Shown here: in pieces, positions 53,340-61,901 of the stretch
Layout of the letters: each line of letters opens with the position of its first letter
How positions within the stretch are numbered: position 1 is the stretch's first letter
Source of the DNA: Ruminococcus flavefaciens ATCC 19208
GTDB taxonomy: Bacteria; Bacillota; Clostridia; Oscillospirales; Ruminococcaceae
Direction: 5' to 3'
Length of the DNA stretch: 64,000 bases
NCBI RefSeq assembly: GCF_000518765.1
Contig: NZ_KI912489.1
Coordinates: 4,652 to 68,651 of the forward strand
The notes under the pieces: model-generated
The model's input: only the letters and a program-made list of their open reading frames with translations
The model's database searches: none
What the model was told of the DNA's origin: nothing
Made by a program: the position numbers and the translations under genes

Positions 53340-54059
53340 TCACTGTGTCGCTGCTGCGATACGTTCTTTCGGAATCATTCGCAGACAAATCGCTGACACG
53401 ATAAAGCAGGCAACTCCTACAAGTATTGAAATCAATGCAATATACTGAGGTATCTCAATGCCAACCAGCTTGATAGACAGATTCCAGATACCAAGATATG
53501 CTGCAATCGGAAAGATCATGCCAAACACATTCATATTTTTAAAATACCAATATGCTACAGAAATTATTGAAAGAACTCCAAAGCACAAAAACGGCATTGT
53601 AATAAATGTAAGTATCGCAGAAATCGCTGTAAATCTGACCATAACTCCGAATCTTACATATGCAATAACCATATTTATAGCAACAGCAATTAGAAGCAAA
53701 ACTATACAGAGCAATATGGATACGAATAACTTAGCACACCATATTGCTGTCTTGTTCATACCGCCCGAAAGCATAACACCTATCGTTTTTGATGTTCGTT
53801 CCTCGTAAATATAACGATTTATCAATGTATGACCTACAAACAAAATTATGATAACAGACATATACATCATAATGTTGCCTAACTGATAACCTGTTTCTTT
53901 ATCTGACAGTTTAAGATCAATTACAGCCTGCATCGTTACATACTGAAGTAAATTTGAGACAATTACACTAAACAATAAAATCAATATCATAGAATGAAAA
54001 GTCTCTGTCAATTCCTTTCGTACAAATGAACGAAAAACATTACTCCAGCTTTTATTCAT
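53340..54059 (-). CDS. ABC-2 type permease of the RiPP operon
   Basis: A 239-residue membrane protein with six helices, including VSNLLQYVTMQAVIDLK after helix one and a run of hydrophobic segments to the end. Pairs with the ATPase just upstream; the genes overlap by 8 bp. This BcrA/BcrB-like arrangement usually protects the producer by removing bacteriocin from the membrane, although export is also possible. There is no peptidase domain in either subunit. Confidence 0.9.
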   Translation of the reverse strand: MNKSWSNVFRSFVRKELTETFHSMILILLFSVIVSNLLQYVTMQAVIDLKLSDKETGYQLGNIMMYMSVIIILFVGHTLINRYIYEERTSKTIGVMLSGGMNKTAIWCAKLFVSILLCIVLLLIAVAINMVIAYVRFGVMVRFTAISAILTFITMPFLCFGVLSIISVAYWYFKNMNVFGMIFPIAAYLGIWNLSIKLVGIEIPQYIALISILVGVACFIVSAICLRMIPKERIAAATQ

Positions 54060-54774
54060 CCTTTACCACCTCCAGATATTTATCAGTAAGTGTTGCACCA
54101 TTGCGCATAGAAAACTGCTCCATACTTTCATCAACGATGAGAGAGCCTTTTTTCAGAACAACCAATCTCGATGCAAGTTCCTCAATATCAGCCATAACAT
54201 GAGTTGTAAGCATCATAGTAATACTATGTGCGGTTTGATATTCTCGGAGTATGCGAATAACTCTTGATCGGTTTTCAATGTCGATGCCATCAAAAGGCTC
54301 ATCAAGCAGTAAAAGCTGAGGCCTAATTGCCATAGCACGTGCCAAAGCAAGCTTTCTCTTCATTCCTTTAGAAAACTTACCTACTTTTTTCTTTCCTGCA
54401 TCTCCAAGATCAAGTTCTCCGAGCAGTTCTTTTGCCTGAGGAAGCAGGTCACGCTTTCCGTAAGCCGACAGGAAAAATTCCATATTCTCTGCTGCTGTCA
54501 AACGTTCATAAAGTCCGTTTTCATCAAAAAGCACTCCGATTTTTCCATAAAGCTTGTTATACTCTTTCTTTACATCATTTCCCATAATAGTGATCGAACC
54601 TTCTTCATAACGCAAAAGGCCGAGCATTGTTTTCAGCGTTGTTGTCTTTCCCGATCCGTTCGGGCCAAGATATCCGAGTGTATCTCCCTTGTTTAAGGTA
54701 AATGAGATATTCTTCAGAACGCTAACACCCTGATATTTTTTTGTGACATTTGAAATAGATGCAATTTGTTCCAT
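54052..54774 (-). CDS. ABC transporter ATPase (BcrA-like) of the RiPP operon
   Basis: A 240-residue ATPase. Walker A is GPNGSGKTT, the signature is FSKGMKRKLALARAM, Walker B is LLLLDEPFDGID and the switch His is in MLTTHVMAD. The start at 54774 (MEQIASISNV) is set by GTGAGGA; a longer reading would overlap the preceding gene without a ribosome site. The class is that of lantibiotic and bacitracin self-protection transporters. It couples to the permease gene by an 8-bp overlap. Confidence 0.93.
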   Translation of the reverse strand: MEQIASISNVTKKYQGVSVLKNISFTLNKGDTLGYLGPNGSGKTTTLKTMLGLLRYEEGSITIMGNDVKKEYNKLYGKIGVLFDENGLYERLTAAENMEFFLSAYGKRDLLPQAKELLGELDLGDAGKKKVGKFSKGMKRKLALARAMAIRPQLLLLDEPFDGIDIENRSRVIRILREYQTAHSITMMLTTHVMADIEELASRLVVLKKGSLIVDESMEQFSMRNGATLTDKYLEVVKDE

Positions 54775-54793
54775 TATATCCTCACTTTTTCTT

Positions 54794-56026
54794 TTAGCAC
54801 CATTCACCTGTATGCGTATTATAACCGCATATCATGCTGATATACTCAGGGTTTTCATACAGTGCCTGTTCAATAGTTGTGCAGTCAACGCACGCAAAAC
54901 GATTTTCGCATTCTCTACAGACAGCAGACATTCGCTTCGGCATTTCCCAAGCTCTCTTATGTCCTTCTTTAACCAGAAAATCAAATAAACCGCCTTCTTG
55001 AGGGTAAGCTGCCTTATCATGCAGACATCCGCTGATAACACCGTTACAATTGATGGAAAGCTTACCATACTTACACGTACTGTACTTTCCTTTTGCATAA
55101 AATACAGAACCATCTGCAGGTTCAAGTCGATCTTCTCCGCGTCCTATAGATAACACATGATCCTTTGCGCTCCTAAGCAATTCTGTTGTACGAAGCTGCA
55201 CACCAAGCGATGCTGCTGCCTCAGATACAGCTGAATGCGTATTCTCTGATGTATTGTGCAGATATATTACACTCAAAACAGTACGAACACCGTGTTCCAA
55301 AGCTTCTGTTGAAATCTTTTTGATTGATTCAAGCTCTGACTGACATTCTGCATCAGAACAGCAAATTACGATAGTACTATTTTCATATTCTGCCGCAAAT
55401 TTTATAAATTCACCTGAAATCTCCTTCAGGTATGTTACAAACTCAACACCAATGTCTTCACCGTGAGCACAGCGATCTATGAGCTGACGGAATACATCAT
55501 AATGTCCTGTTGGAGCACCAATATTCAGTCTGACATTTGTGATTGAGATTTCATCTAATTCAGCAAGCTGTGAAAGCATTTCCGCACTGACTTCTTCCTG
55601 ATCACGTTTTTGTTCAACAGATGGAATACAACTGTTACATCCCTGGAAAATCAGCAAAGGCTTGTTCTCCAGCACACCGTATACGTCCTGTGGGTACAGT
55701 TCCAGCGTTAACTCGTCAATTTTCAGTACAGGCTCCATATAACCTTTCAGTTCAAACGGCATATGCGGTAAGTACGGCTCTGCATAGACAGCACCATTAT
55801 AAACAGAACCAATTGCATTTGCGATCATCTGTTCAAGAAGCTTATCTACATCCTCAGATGGGAAGAACTCTTTAGTTTCTTCAATGCTGCGCTCTGCAAA
55901 AGAAAACAGTATTGCTGTATCCGCAGCTGACAGATGAGTCACCTTGCGGTCACTTAATTCATACAGTGTGCTACGCACCCTGCCCTTGATCCAGATCACA
56001 TCCGGAAAAAAGCGGAAATATGTCAT
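54794..56026 (-). CDS. Degenerate radical-SAM-like protein with SPASM domain
   Basis: A 410-residue protein. The N-terminal third resembles the peptide-recognition part of RiPP maturases. Where a CxxxCxxC cluster motif is expected it reads FQGCNSCIPS, with only two cysteines. The C-terminal SPASM region keeps many cysteines (NCNGVISGCLHDKA and CRECENRFACVDC). It therefore looks like a pseudo-radical-SAM partner, as known in some Bacteroidales GG-peptide systems, possibly holding auxiliary Fe-S clusters or the substrate for the complete maturase encoded 76 bp upstream. Start ATG has AAGGAAGG. Function inferred from context. Confidence 0.85.
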   Translation of the reverse strand: MTYFRFFPDVIWIKGRVRSTLYELSDRKVTHLSAADTAILFSFAERSIEETKEFFPSEDVDKLLEQMIANAIGSVYNGAVYAEPYLPHMPFELKGYMEPVLKIDELTLELYPQDVYGVLENKPLLIFQGCNSCIPSVEQKRDQEEVSAEMLSQLAELDEISITNVRLNIGAPTGHYDVFRQLIDRCAHGEDIGVEFVTYLKEISGEFIKFAAEYENSTIVICCSDAECQSELESIKKISTEALEHGVRTVLSVIYLHNTSENTHSAVSEAAASLGVQLRTTELLRSAKDHVLSIGRGEDRLEPADGSVFYAKGKYSTCKYGKLSINCNGVISGCLHDKAAYPQEGGLFDFLVKEGHKRAWEMPKRMSAVCRECENRFACVDCTTIEQALYENPEYISMICGYNTHTGEWC

Positions 56027-56102
56027 TTATTTACCTTCCTTATATTTTATACTGCCCACATTTTATGCACATATGCATTCGGCATGCGGATACCGTATAT
56101 AT

Positions 56103-57602
56103 TTATACTCTGAATAAAAATGAACTGCTAAGATTATTATGCAGATTATCAAACGCTGTTGGATTTTTTTCGAGTATAGAGTATACAACTGCGAATTTTT
56201 CTCTCTGCAATTTACGCCAGTTTTCACAGAATCCTTCTCTAATGTGAAAATCACCATTTCCATTTGTATATGCAAAGCAAAGCGGACAATTGTTCTTTGA
56301 ATCACATTCCGCGCATTCCTTCGTTACACTCTCGTTATACTGCTTGATGATTCCGCTTATAGCATCTAAATTCAGTCCGTTTTCTATATCACCAATTGGG
56401 AAAGTACTGTTGATACGTTCACAAATATCGATCTTTCCGTCTGTTCTGATACTGAGTTTCATTCCGGGAATACAAGTATTTGTGTAAGGAAGCAGTGCAG
56501 ACTTTGCATCAAGATGACGCAGACGCATAACCGTCAGTGATATAGGTGCTTCAAAAAGCATCTGAAGATAATCTGACATCTCTTCATTATTCTGCTTTGC
56601 TTTTATATACTTTCTCATCAGCTTATCATGAACTTCATGGAAATTTCTTACATCATCCTTTGTAAATCTATCGTAATAATTTGTGTTCGTTGCTGAAACC
56701 TCATTTATAAAGAAGATACGAGGAAGCTTATTTTCCATAAAAAACCGCTCATTTTCAACCAAATCGGTTTTCGTATCATAAACAGAAATAATACCGATGT
56801 TTCCATAGTCAGGGTATTTTTCCTGAAAACGCATCAGATTTTTAACAACGCGTTCATGGGACCCCTGCTCACCTGTCAGTACACGATTTCTATCGTGATT
56901 CTTCATGCTTCCGTCAAGACTTACTGCAAGATGAATTTCATTTTCTACTACAAAGTCCATGATCTCATCGGTAAGCAAGTAACCGTTTGATGTCATATTA
57001 AGAATAATCGGTACAGGCTCGTTTTCACGGCAATATGCAACGATCTTACGAACCAGATCTATTTCAAGCAACGGTTCTCCACCATAAATAGTAATTCCTG
57101 CTTTTTTATTGGGAATTTTCTTGCGCAGTTTTCTCAGATAATCAAAATACTGATCCATCGCCTTCTTTGCCGTTTCAAAAGACATACGGTTTGAAGTACG
57201 ATTACGTGTAAAATCATACTCTTCCGTCAAATAGCAGTATTTACAACGGAAATTGCAGTTCTCTGTAACATTCAGAACCATCAAATAAGTCATTCCGTTA
57301 TCATACTCGTCCTGAATCAGTTCTTTCTTTGGTTCTGTTATCTTATTTTCCGTCGAACTGTTTCCAAAGCCACTGTAATTCGCCCTCCATCGGCGAATGA
57401 ATCGGAATACACCATGTACCAGATGTGACGGATACTCCTTACAAAGAGCCTCTTCCGCTTCATCCTCCGATGCACCCGAGTCCAACAAACGCATCGCACC
57501 GCCAAGAATTCCGTTATCCGAAATTACAGTGCCAGTATTCACATCATAAAGATACTGATTTTTCTCCAGCGTCTGAAATGCAACCGTCAATGTTTTTCCC
57601 AT
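56103..57602 (-). CDS. Radical SAM/SPASM peptide maturase (sactisynthase-like)
   Basis: A 499-residue enzyme. Residues about 1-95 resemble a RiPP recognition element, the radical SAM motif CNFRCKYC is near residue 117, TIYGGEPLLE follows, and the SPASM region has CIPGMKLSIRTDGKIDICERIN, CAECDSKNNCPLC and a final Cys. Family members link Cys sulfur to alpha or beta/gamma carbons of other residues using SAM and Fe-S clusters. The Cys-rich precursor gene lies 189 bp upstream, beyond a hairpin. Start has AGGAGTT. Most likely it makes thioether bridges in the precursor; whether they are alpha (sactipeptide) or beta/gamma (ranthipeptide) cannot be read here. Confidence 0.92.
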   Translation of the reverse strand: MGKTLTVAFQTLEKNQYLYDVNTGTVISDNGILGGAMRLLDSGASEDEAEEALCKEYPSHLVHGVFRFIRRWRANYSGFGNSSTENKITEPKKELIQDEYDNGMTYLMVLNVTENCNFRCKYCYLTEEYDFTRNRTSNRMSFETAKKAMDQYFDYLRKLRKKIPNKKAGITIYGGEPLLEIDLVRKIVAYCRENEPVPIILNMTSNGYLLTDEIMDFVVENEIHLAVSLDGSMKNHDRNRVLTGEQGSHERVVKNLMRFQEKYPDYGNIGIISVYDTKTDLVENERFFMENKLPRIFFINEVSATNTNYYDRFTKDDVRNFHEVHDKLMRKYIKAKQNNEEMSDYLQMLFEAPISLTVMRLRHLDAKSALLPYTNTCIPGMKLSIRTDGKIDICERINSTFPIGDIENGLNLDAISGIIKQYNESVTKECAECDSKNNCPLCFAYTNGNGDFHIREGFCENWRKLQREKFAVVYSILEKNPTAFDNLHNNLSSSFLFRV

Positions 57603-57742
57603 TTATGAACTCCTAATATTTTTATCACTTTTCCATTATGCCATTTGTTAATATGTATTATATGCAAATTTTAAAAAGACAAAATGCAAAATTTATACCT
57701 TAATAATCAATAAACTGTTTAAAAATATCCGGACAGTGAGGA

Positions 57743-57766
57743 AGAACACACTATAAAGCGTGTTCT
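57743..57766 (-). terminator. Attenuator-like hairpin between precursor and maturase genes
   Basis: Stem AGAACAC (57743-57749) with GTGTTCT (57760-57766), extended by two more pairs, 26 bp past the precursor stop. No strong T-run follows on the minus strand, so it is more likely a partial terminator or mRNA end that raises precursor output over the enzymes. Confidence 0.6.
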
Positions 57767-57791
57767 CCTTACGTCGTCCTTTGCTATCTCA

Positions 57792-57944
57792 TTAAGAATT
57801 AAGAGCGATAGCTGTACCTGAACCACCAAATGTACCACCAAGAGCACAAACAGCAGTACCTGCACCTGCTGTTGCAGCACAAACGATACCGCAGCCACCA
57901 GCGCATGCAAATGTACATAATACACCTGTACAATTAATTGCCAT
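57792..57944 (-). CDS. Cys-rich RiPP precursor, thuricin-CD-like
   Basis: A 50-residue peptide. The ATG at 57944 has AAGGGAGG nine bases upstream, and a longer open frame is excluded because the promoter -10 (58009-58014) lies inside it. Six cysteines at positions 5, 10, 14, 18, 22 and 33; four of them are spaced Cx3Cx3Cx3C, the pattern of the thuricin CD peptides (Cx3Cx3C). The rest is Gly/Ala/Thr/Ser-rich and hydrophobic, ending TAIALNS. Only four residues precede the first Cys, so there is nearly no leader. It is first in the operon with the maturase, so it is the likely substrate. A membrane-active sactipeptide bacteriocin is the best guess. Confidence 0.85.
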   Translation of the reverse strand: MAINCTGVLCTFACAGGCGIVCAATAGAGTAVCALGGTFGGSGTAIALNS

Positions 57945-58008
57945 AATTTTTACCTCCCTTTTATGTATTATTCCTTTCGACACGGTTCGCACCGCATCGA
58001 ACAATTTC

Positions 58009-58073
58009 AGTATGCCATAAAAAGGAAACGGAATCAATAATAATACGGTAAACGGTATTTCTTTTCAGGTAAT
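58009..58073 (-). promoter_or_regulatory. LytTR-type operator and promoter of the RiPP operon
   Basis: Minus strand: boxes ATTACCTGA (58065-58073) and TTTACCGTA (58044-58052) at a 21-bp pitch, six bases, -35 TTGATT (58032-58037), 17 bp, -10 CATACT (58009-58014), then a 64-bp leader. The 21-bp pitch is the classic spacing of PlnC/AgrA-type sites, and the proximal box ends one helical step before the -35. Confidence 0.7.
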
Positions 58074-58433
58074 CGCACAAAAAAACAAAATGCTGATAAA
58101 AAGCACTTTTTATCGTACAAGAATCACAAAGTTTGTTTTTATATACGAAAAGATTTGATTCACAAACCACAACTGCCTATTATTCGGCAGACGTTGAGTA
58201 CAAGGTCTGTTAAATATCAATTCTGTATATTGCTTTGTCACAAATAATATATATTAAACATGAGGAAATAATATACTTTTTATTCTGTATAAAGAAGAAA
58301 AGCTCCGTATAACGGAGCTTTGGGGGGAAGGAGTATAGAAGTCCATGAGTGAGTGAGTCCCCACAGACTTGTTTTTTAATAAAGCTGACCCTTGAAGTCA
58401 GGGAAGGGTCAAGGGCTCAGCTATAAGAAAATA
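58074..58433. other. Intergenic region between RiPP operator and glycosyltransferase gene
   Basis: No gene is seen in these 360 bp. They contain a palindrome GATAAAAAG/CTTTTTATC (58095-58103 with 58106-58114) just upstream of the RiPP operator, possibly a second control site; a minus-strand terminator AAAGCTCCG/CGGAGCTTT (58298-58306 with 58313-58321) followed by TTTTCTTCTTT; and a hairpin around GACCCTT/AGGGTC (58384-58424) just after the glycosyltransferase stop. Confidence 0.65.
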
Positions 58434-59393
58434 TCAGTTTGCACTTACAAGAACAGGCTTTTTCGCAGTGCGCTCAAGATGCTTATATATCTCAAGCCAT
58501 ATGTTCTTGCCCGGTTCACTTTTTCTTATACGCTCCCTGCATACAGGGTCAAAGAAGCTCTTGAACTCTTCAAGCTCGTTGAGAAAGCTGTCATTATACT
58601 TTCTCAGCATTGTATCAAGATTGTCTTTCCATTCGATATAACGCTTGCTGTCGTATTTCTCGTTTTCGTAAAGATGAAGAACTGCAACCTTTGGATTATA
58701 TACGATGTCAACACCGTTTTTCATCATTCGGTAGCCGAACTCCCAGTCCTCTATCTCCTGCTCACGGAAGCTTTCATCTATGCCGCCGTATTTTCTGATA
58801 CATTCCATAGGGATAGAGAGATTTGATGTCTGAGTGAATATCATCTTATACTGAACCTTATCAAAATCATAGTAATAAGGCTCAAGCATTTTAAGACGGA
58901 TATCCTTTATGAAATAATAGCTCTTTTTCTTGTCAAGCCCGTATTTCTCAGGCTCTGTGAGCCAATAACGTATGCCGTTCCTGAAAAATTCCCTGTTTTC
59001 GTAAAAGACCTTATCGTCGTCCTCAAAAACTTCCTTTGTAAGACCGAACTGCATGATAGGTCTGCCGCACTTTCTGTACGCTTCATAGTGACCCGAAACG
59101 AAGTTCCTTGCAGCTATCTCGTCACCGTTCAGAAATATGAGAAGTTCTCCCGAAGCTCTCTTTATTCCATGATTTTTTGCCTGACCTATTGTGCTCTGCG
59201 GAAGAGTAAAACAGCGTACTCTTACCTTGTGCTCGTGCTGAGCGATATAGTCTGCAAGATCATCTCTGTCGCCGTAGTTAACAAAAATAAGCTCATACTC
59301 ATCGTATGAAAAGTCTTGGTTTTCAAGTGAATGGAAAACTCTGACAGCCCTGTCGGTGGAATAGGAATATGGTATTATTATGCTGCATTTCAT
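58434..59393 (-). CDS. Family 2 glycosyltransferase
   Basis: A 319-residue GT-A fold enzyme. It starts MKCSIIIPYSYSTDRA at 59393, supported by ACAGGAG eight bases upstream; a longer reading lacks a ribosome site and would begin inside the transcribed leader. The acceptor-side motif FLNGDE (near residue 90) stands where GT2 enzymes have DxD, and QEIEDWEFGYRMMKNG matches the galactosyltransferase-type (Glu/Asp)-Asp-Trp end. It may modify a surface polysaccharide or glycan. It is transcribed from a promoter with the same twin boxes as the RNA gene at 61.9 kb, so it is predicted to be controlled by the adjacent AgrA-like regulator. Confidence 0.9.
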   Translation of the reverse strand: MKCSIIIPYSYSTDRAVRVFHSLENQDFSYDEYELIFVNYGDRDDLADYIAQHEHKVRVRCFTLPQSTIGQAKNHGIKRASGELLIFLNGDEIAARNFVSGHYEAYRKCGRPIMQFGLTKEVFEDDDKVFYENREFFRNGIRYWLTEPEKYGLDKKKSYYFIKDIRLKMLEPYYYDFDKVQYKMIFTQTSNLSIPMECIRKYGGIDESFREQEIEDWEFGYRMMKNGVDIVYNPKVAVLHLYENEKYDSKRYIEWKDNLDTMLRKYNDSFLNELEEFKSFFDPVCRERIRKSEPGKNIWLEIYKHLERTAKKPVLVSAN

Positions 59394-59484
59394 ATTAATT
59401 CTCCTGTCATATCTTTTTGCGGTCCAGATACCGCTGAGTAATCCCCTGCTCTGAAAGCAGATATAATATCTTTTGTCTGTCACT

Positions 59485-59551
59485 ATTATAGCGTTAAATG
59501 GGTGTAAATTTCAATAAAAATGCGCGAAGTGTAATTTTTAAGCGTGAAATG
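59485..59551 (-). promoter_or_regulatory. Twin-box LytTR operator and promoter of the glycosyltransferase
   Basis: Minus strand: CATTTCACGC (59542-59551), ten bases, CACTTCGCGC (59522-59531), seven bases, -35 TTGAAA (59509-59514), 18 bp, -10 TATAAT (59485-59490). The two boxes are 20 bp apart. A short hairpin CTGCT/AGCAG follows in the leader. Same box sequence, pitch and distance to the -35 as the promoter at 61828-61893. Confidence 0.75.
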
Positions 59552-59604
59552 TCGACTTTTGTTCATAATTCATTCACTTTTTGTGCTGTAATCGCTTCAA
59601 AGCA

Positions 59605-59633
59605 TTGACAAAGTATTAATATCATAGTATAAT
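59605..59633 (+). promoter_or_regulatory. Consensus promoter of the second AgrA/AgrC-like pair
   Basis: TTGACA (59605-59610), 17-bp spacer, TATAAT (59628-59633), about 95 bp before the regulator start. No twin boxes precede it, so basal expression of the system is expected. The rest of the 336-bp region 59394-59729 is the divergent glycosyltransferase control region. Confidence 0.9.
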
Positions 59634-59729
59634 TAAAATGATATATGATAGAACGTGCAATCGACCGTCCTGCGTTGTTTTTGTCATTTTTTGAACAGCA
59701 GGACAGCCATATCAAGGGGGATCAGAACG

Positions 59730-60443
59730 TTGAATATCGCAATTTGCGACGATGAGCAAAGATATATAACTAAAGTCAAAGATGATCTTATAGCTCTGCA
59801 ATCATATGAGGGTGAATTTGATTTTTTTGAATTCAAAACCGGCAGAGAGCTGATACTGGATTTTACTGCGGGAAAATATGCAGTTATTATACTTGACATA
59901 CAGATGAAGGGCCTCAACGGAGTGGAGACCGCCCGTTTTCTGCGAGATATAGATGAAAACGTTATTATTATCTTCCTGACCAGCTATGAGAAATTCGCCG
60001 TTCAGGGATATGAGGTAAGGGCTTTCAGGTATATACTGAAAAACCAGCCCCGTGCCATTTACATGAAACAGCTCAGTGACGCTGTGCGTGAATATTACCG
60101 TAATACACAATATGTTATTGCTACTGCCGACAACAGCACAAAGGAAGAAAAGCTTCCTACAGATGATATAATGTATATAGAGGTCTTTTCGCATAAGCTT
60201 CTGATACACGCCAAAAAGGGGAAATACTTTACAAAGGGTACACTCTCGGAGATAGAAGCTCAGCTTTCAGATCTGCTTTTTGCCCGGCTTGACAAGAGCA
60301 GCATCGTTAATATCATCAATATAGACTATATCCGCAAAAATGAGATAATCCTTACAAGCGGAGAAACTCTCTTTGCAAGCAGGAACCATATCAAAAACAT
60401 AAAGCAGTGTTTTATGGATTACAGCAGAAGCAGGTGGAGTTGA
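59730..60443 (+). CDS. LytTR response regulator (AgrA-like)
   Basis: A 237-residue regulator starting at TTG 59730, with AAGGGGG nine bases upstream. The receiver domain (about 1-120) has CDDE and the phospho-acceptor Asp in VIILDIQMKGLNG. The LytTR domain (about 140-235) shows DIMYIEVFSHKLLIHAKKG, FARLDKSSIVNIINIDYI and FASRNHIKNIKQCF. It is expected to bind the twin GCGTGAAATG boxes that flank this locus. Starting at TTG with a strong site may keep its level low. The very G-rich ribosome site could pair with the C-rich loop of the RNA encoded downstream (inference). The kinase begins 1 bp after its stop. Confidence 0.93.
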   Translation: MNIAICDDEQRYITKVKDDLIALQSYEGEFDFFEFKTGRELILDFTAGKYAVIILDIQMKGLNGVETARFLRDIDENVIIIFLTSYEKFAVQGYEVRAFRYILKNQPRAIYMKQLSDAVREYYRNTQYVIATADNSTKEEKLPTDDIMYIEVFSHKLLIHAKKGKYFTKGTLSEIEAQLSDLLFARLDKSSIVNIINIDYIRKNEIILTSGETLFASRNHIKNIKQCFMDYSRSRWS

Positions 60444-60444
60444 G

Positions 60445-61719
60445 ATGAAGACTTCCCAATTTATAGTAGAAACGATCAATTGCCTCTTTGATGCCTGCCT
60501 GATAATATTTTATCTGTTCCTTATTATGAAGAAGGAATGCAGATATCCGCTGAAATTCCTTGCTGTACCTGCCATCGGGTTCTTCGGTATAATTGAAGCC
60601 CTGATGGTCACACAGGTCAATTCATGGGTAAAGCTCGGCATAATACTTGCAATGATGCTAACAACGTCCTTTGTGATGTTTGAGAGCAAAGTCCGAAGTA
60701 TCATATTCTATTGTCTGCTGTTCACTGTTGTGCTCCTTGTCGCGGAGATCGCGCCTGCCGCTATTCTGAATATAATGAATATAGGCGCTACAGAGCACAA
60801 TACCTCATCAGGCTTCGGAAGATACATATGTATGGCTATCGGCAAGGTATTCTGCTTCTGGGCAGCCATATATATCGCGGAATACCTCAAGGCCAAGCAA
60901 AGAGATATCCCATTCAGGAACTGGCTGCTGGTTATATTTGTACCTTTGCTCAGCCTTATAATACTCAACAGTATTTTCATTTCATCAGAGCTTGCTCCGC
61001 GCAGGTCGCTGATGTATCTTATGTCTGTAGCAGGAATATTCCTGCTCAATATATTCGTTTTCGATTTCTTCGACACCTACTCAAACACCATTAAGCTGCG
61101 GCTTATGGAACAGCGTCTTAAATCGGAAGAAGAAAACTACAGACTCATTGAGGAAAAATATACCGAGATACGCCAGCTAAAGCACGATATCAGTAATCAG
61201 CTGGCTGCCGCAAGAAGAATGTTCAAGCAGGGCTCGGGTCCTGAGGCTATCGCACACCTCAACAGACTCTATCAGAAGCTTTCTGCCGCAAGCCGTATAT
61301 GCTATACGGGTATCTCTTCTGTTGACGCTATCGTAAATATGAAGTGGAAACAGGCTCTTCTGAACAATATACAGTTCTCCTGCAAGGTCATCATAACCGA
61401 TAAAATGGATATAGACGAGCTTCCGCTCTGCCGTATAATAGCAAATCTCCTCGATAACGCCATTGAGGGCGTACAGAGGTGTTCCTCGGAAGAAAAATTC
61501 ATCTATATATCCATAGTCCAGAACGATAACAAGCTGAGGCTATGCGTTATGAATTCCTCGGACGAGGTAGATACCGAAAACCTTACCACCAACAAACCTG
61601 GTATAGGTCACGGTATAGGCGTAAGCAGTATCCGCGACGCCGTTGAACAGCTGGACGGTATCCTTTCATTCAACTGGGATAATGATATCTTTACAGCCGA
61701 TATAATGATAGCATATTGA
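60445..61719 (+). CDS. GHKL sensor histidine kinase (AgrC-like)
   Basis: A 424-residue kinase with six membrane helices in about 1-205, then a coiled coil. The phospho-acceptor His is in IRQLKHDISNQL and the GHKL ATPase has NLLDNAIEGVQR and GIGHGIGVSSIRDAVEQLDG. This is the peptide-sensor class, but no AgrB or AgrD candidate was found nearby, so the ligand is unknown. Starts one base after the regulator stop and ends before a strong terminator. Confidence 0.92.
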   Translation: MKTSQFIVETINCLFDACLIIFYLFLIMKKECRYPLKFLAVPAIGFFGIIEALMVTQVNSWVKLGIILAMMLTTSFVMFESKVRSIIFYCLLFTVVLLVAEIAPAAILNIMNIGATEHNTSSGFGRYICMAIGKVFCFWAAIYIAEYLKAKQRDIPFRNWLLVIFVPLLSLIILNSIFISSELAPRRSLMYLMSVAGIFLLNIFVFDFFDTYSNTIKLRLMEQRLKSEEENYRLIEEKYTEIRQLKHDISNQLAAARRMFKQGSGPEAIAHLNRLYQKLSAASRICYTGISSVDAIVNMKWKQALLNNIQFSCKVIITDKMDIDELPLCRIIANLLDNAIEGVQRCSSEEKFIYISIVQNDNKLRLCVMNSSDEVDTENLTTNKPGIGHGIGVSSIRDAVEQLDGILSFNWDNDIFTADIMIAY

Positions 61720-61740
61720 CGCGCTCTATGCGCTGGTATT

Positions 61741-61772
61741 TACCGCCTCAGTAAAACTGAGGCGGTATTTTT
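61741..61772 (+). terminator. Terminator after the AgrC-like kinase
   Basis: Perfect 10-bp stem TACCGCCTCA (61741-61750) and TGAGGCGGTA (61758-61767), followed by TTTTT. It separates the kinase transcript from the RNA gene promoter that follows. Confidence 0.95.
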
Positions 61773-61827
61773 GGAGTATGATACCGCAATGATCTCTAAA
61801 TATTAACGAATAATGAACAAAAATGTG

Positions 61828-61893
61828 CATTTCACGCTCAAAAATTACATTTCACGCAAAAGTATTGATTTATGCTTAATTATAAGCTATTAT
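61828..61893 (+). promoter_or_regulatory. Twin-box LytTR operator and promoter of a non-coding RNA
   Basis: CATTTCACGC (61828-61837), ten bases, CATTTCACGC (61848-61857; both copies identical), seven bases, -35 TTGATT (61865-61870), 17 bp, -10 TATTAT (61888-61893; a TATAAT also starts at 61893). Two perfect boxes at a 20-bp pitch directly before the -35 are what AgrA-type activators use at P2/P3. Confidence 0.8.
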
Positions 61894-61901
61894 ATAATTT
61901 A

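Noticed and set aside
57945..58037. Longer version of the Cys-rich precursor with an N-terminal leader
   Set aside because: It would cover the -10 element and the strong ribosome site at 57944, and has no ribosome site of its own.
58392..58826. Plus-strand open frame opposite the glycosyltransferase
   Set aside because: It is a mirror frame of the real gene, with no ribosome site and no recognisable domain.
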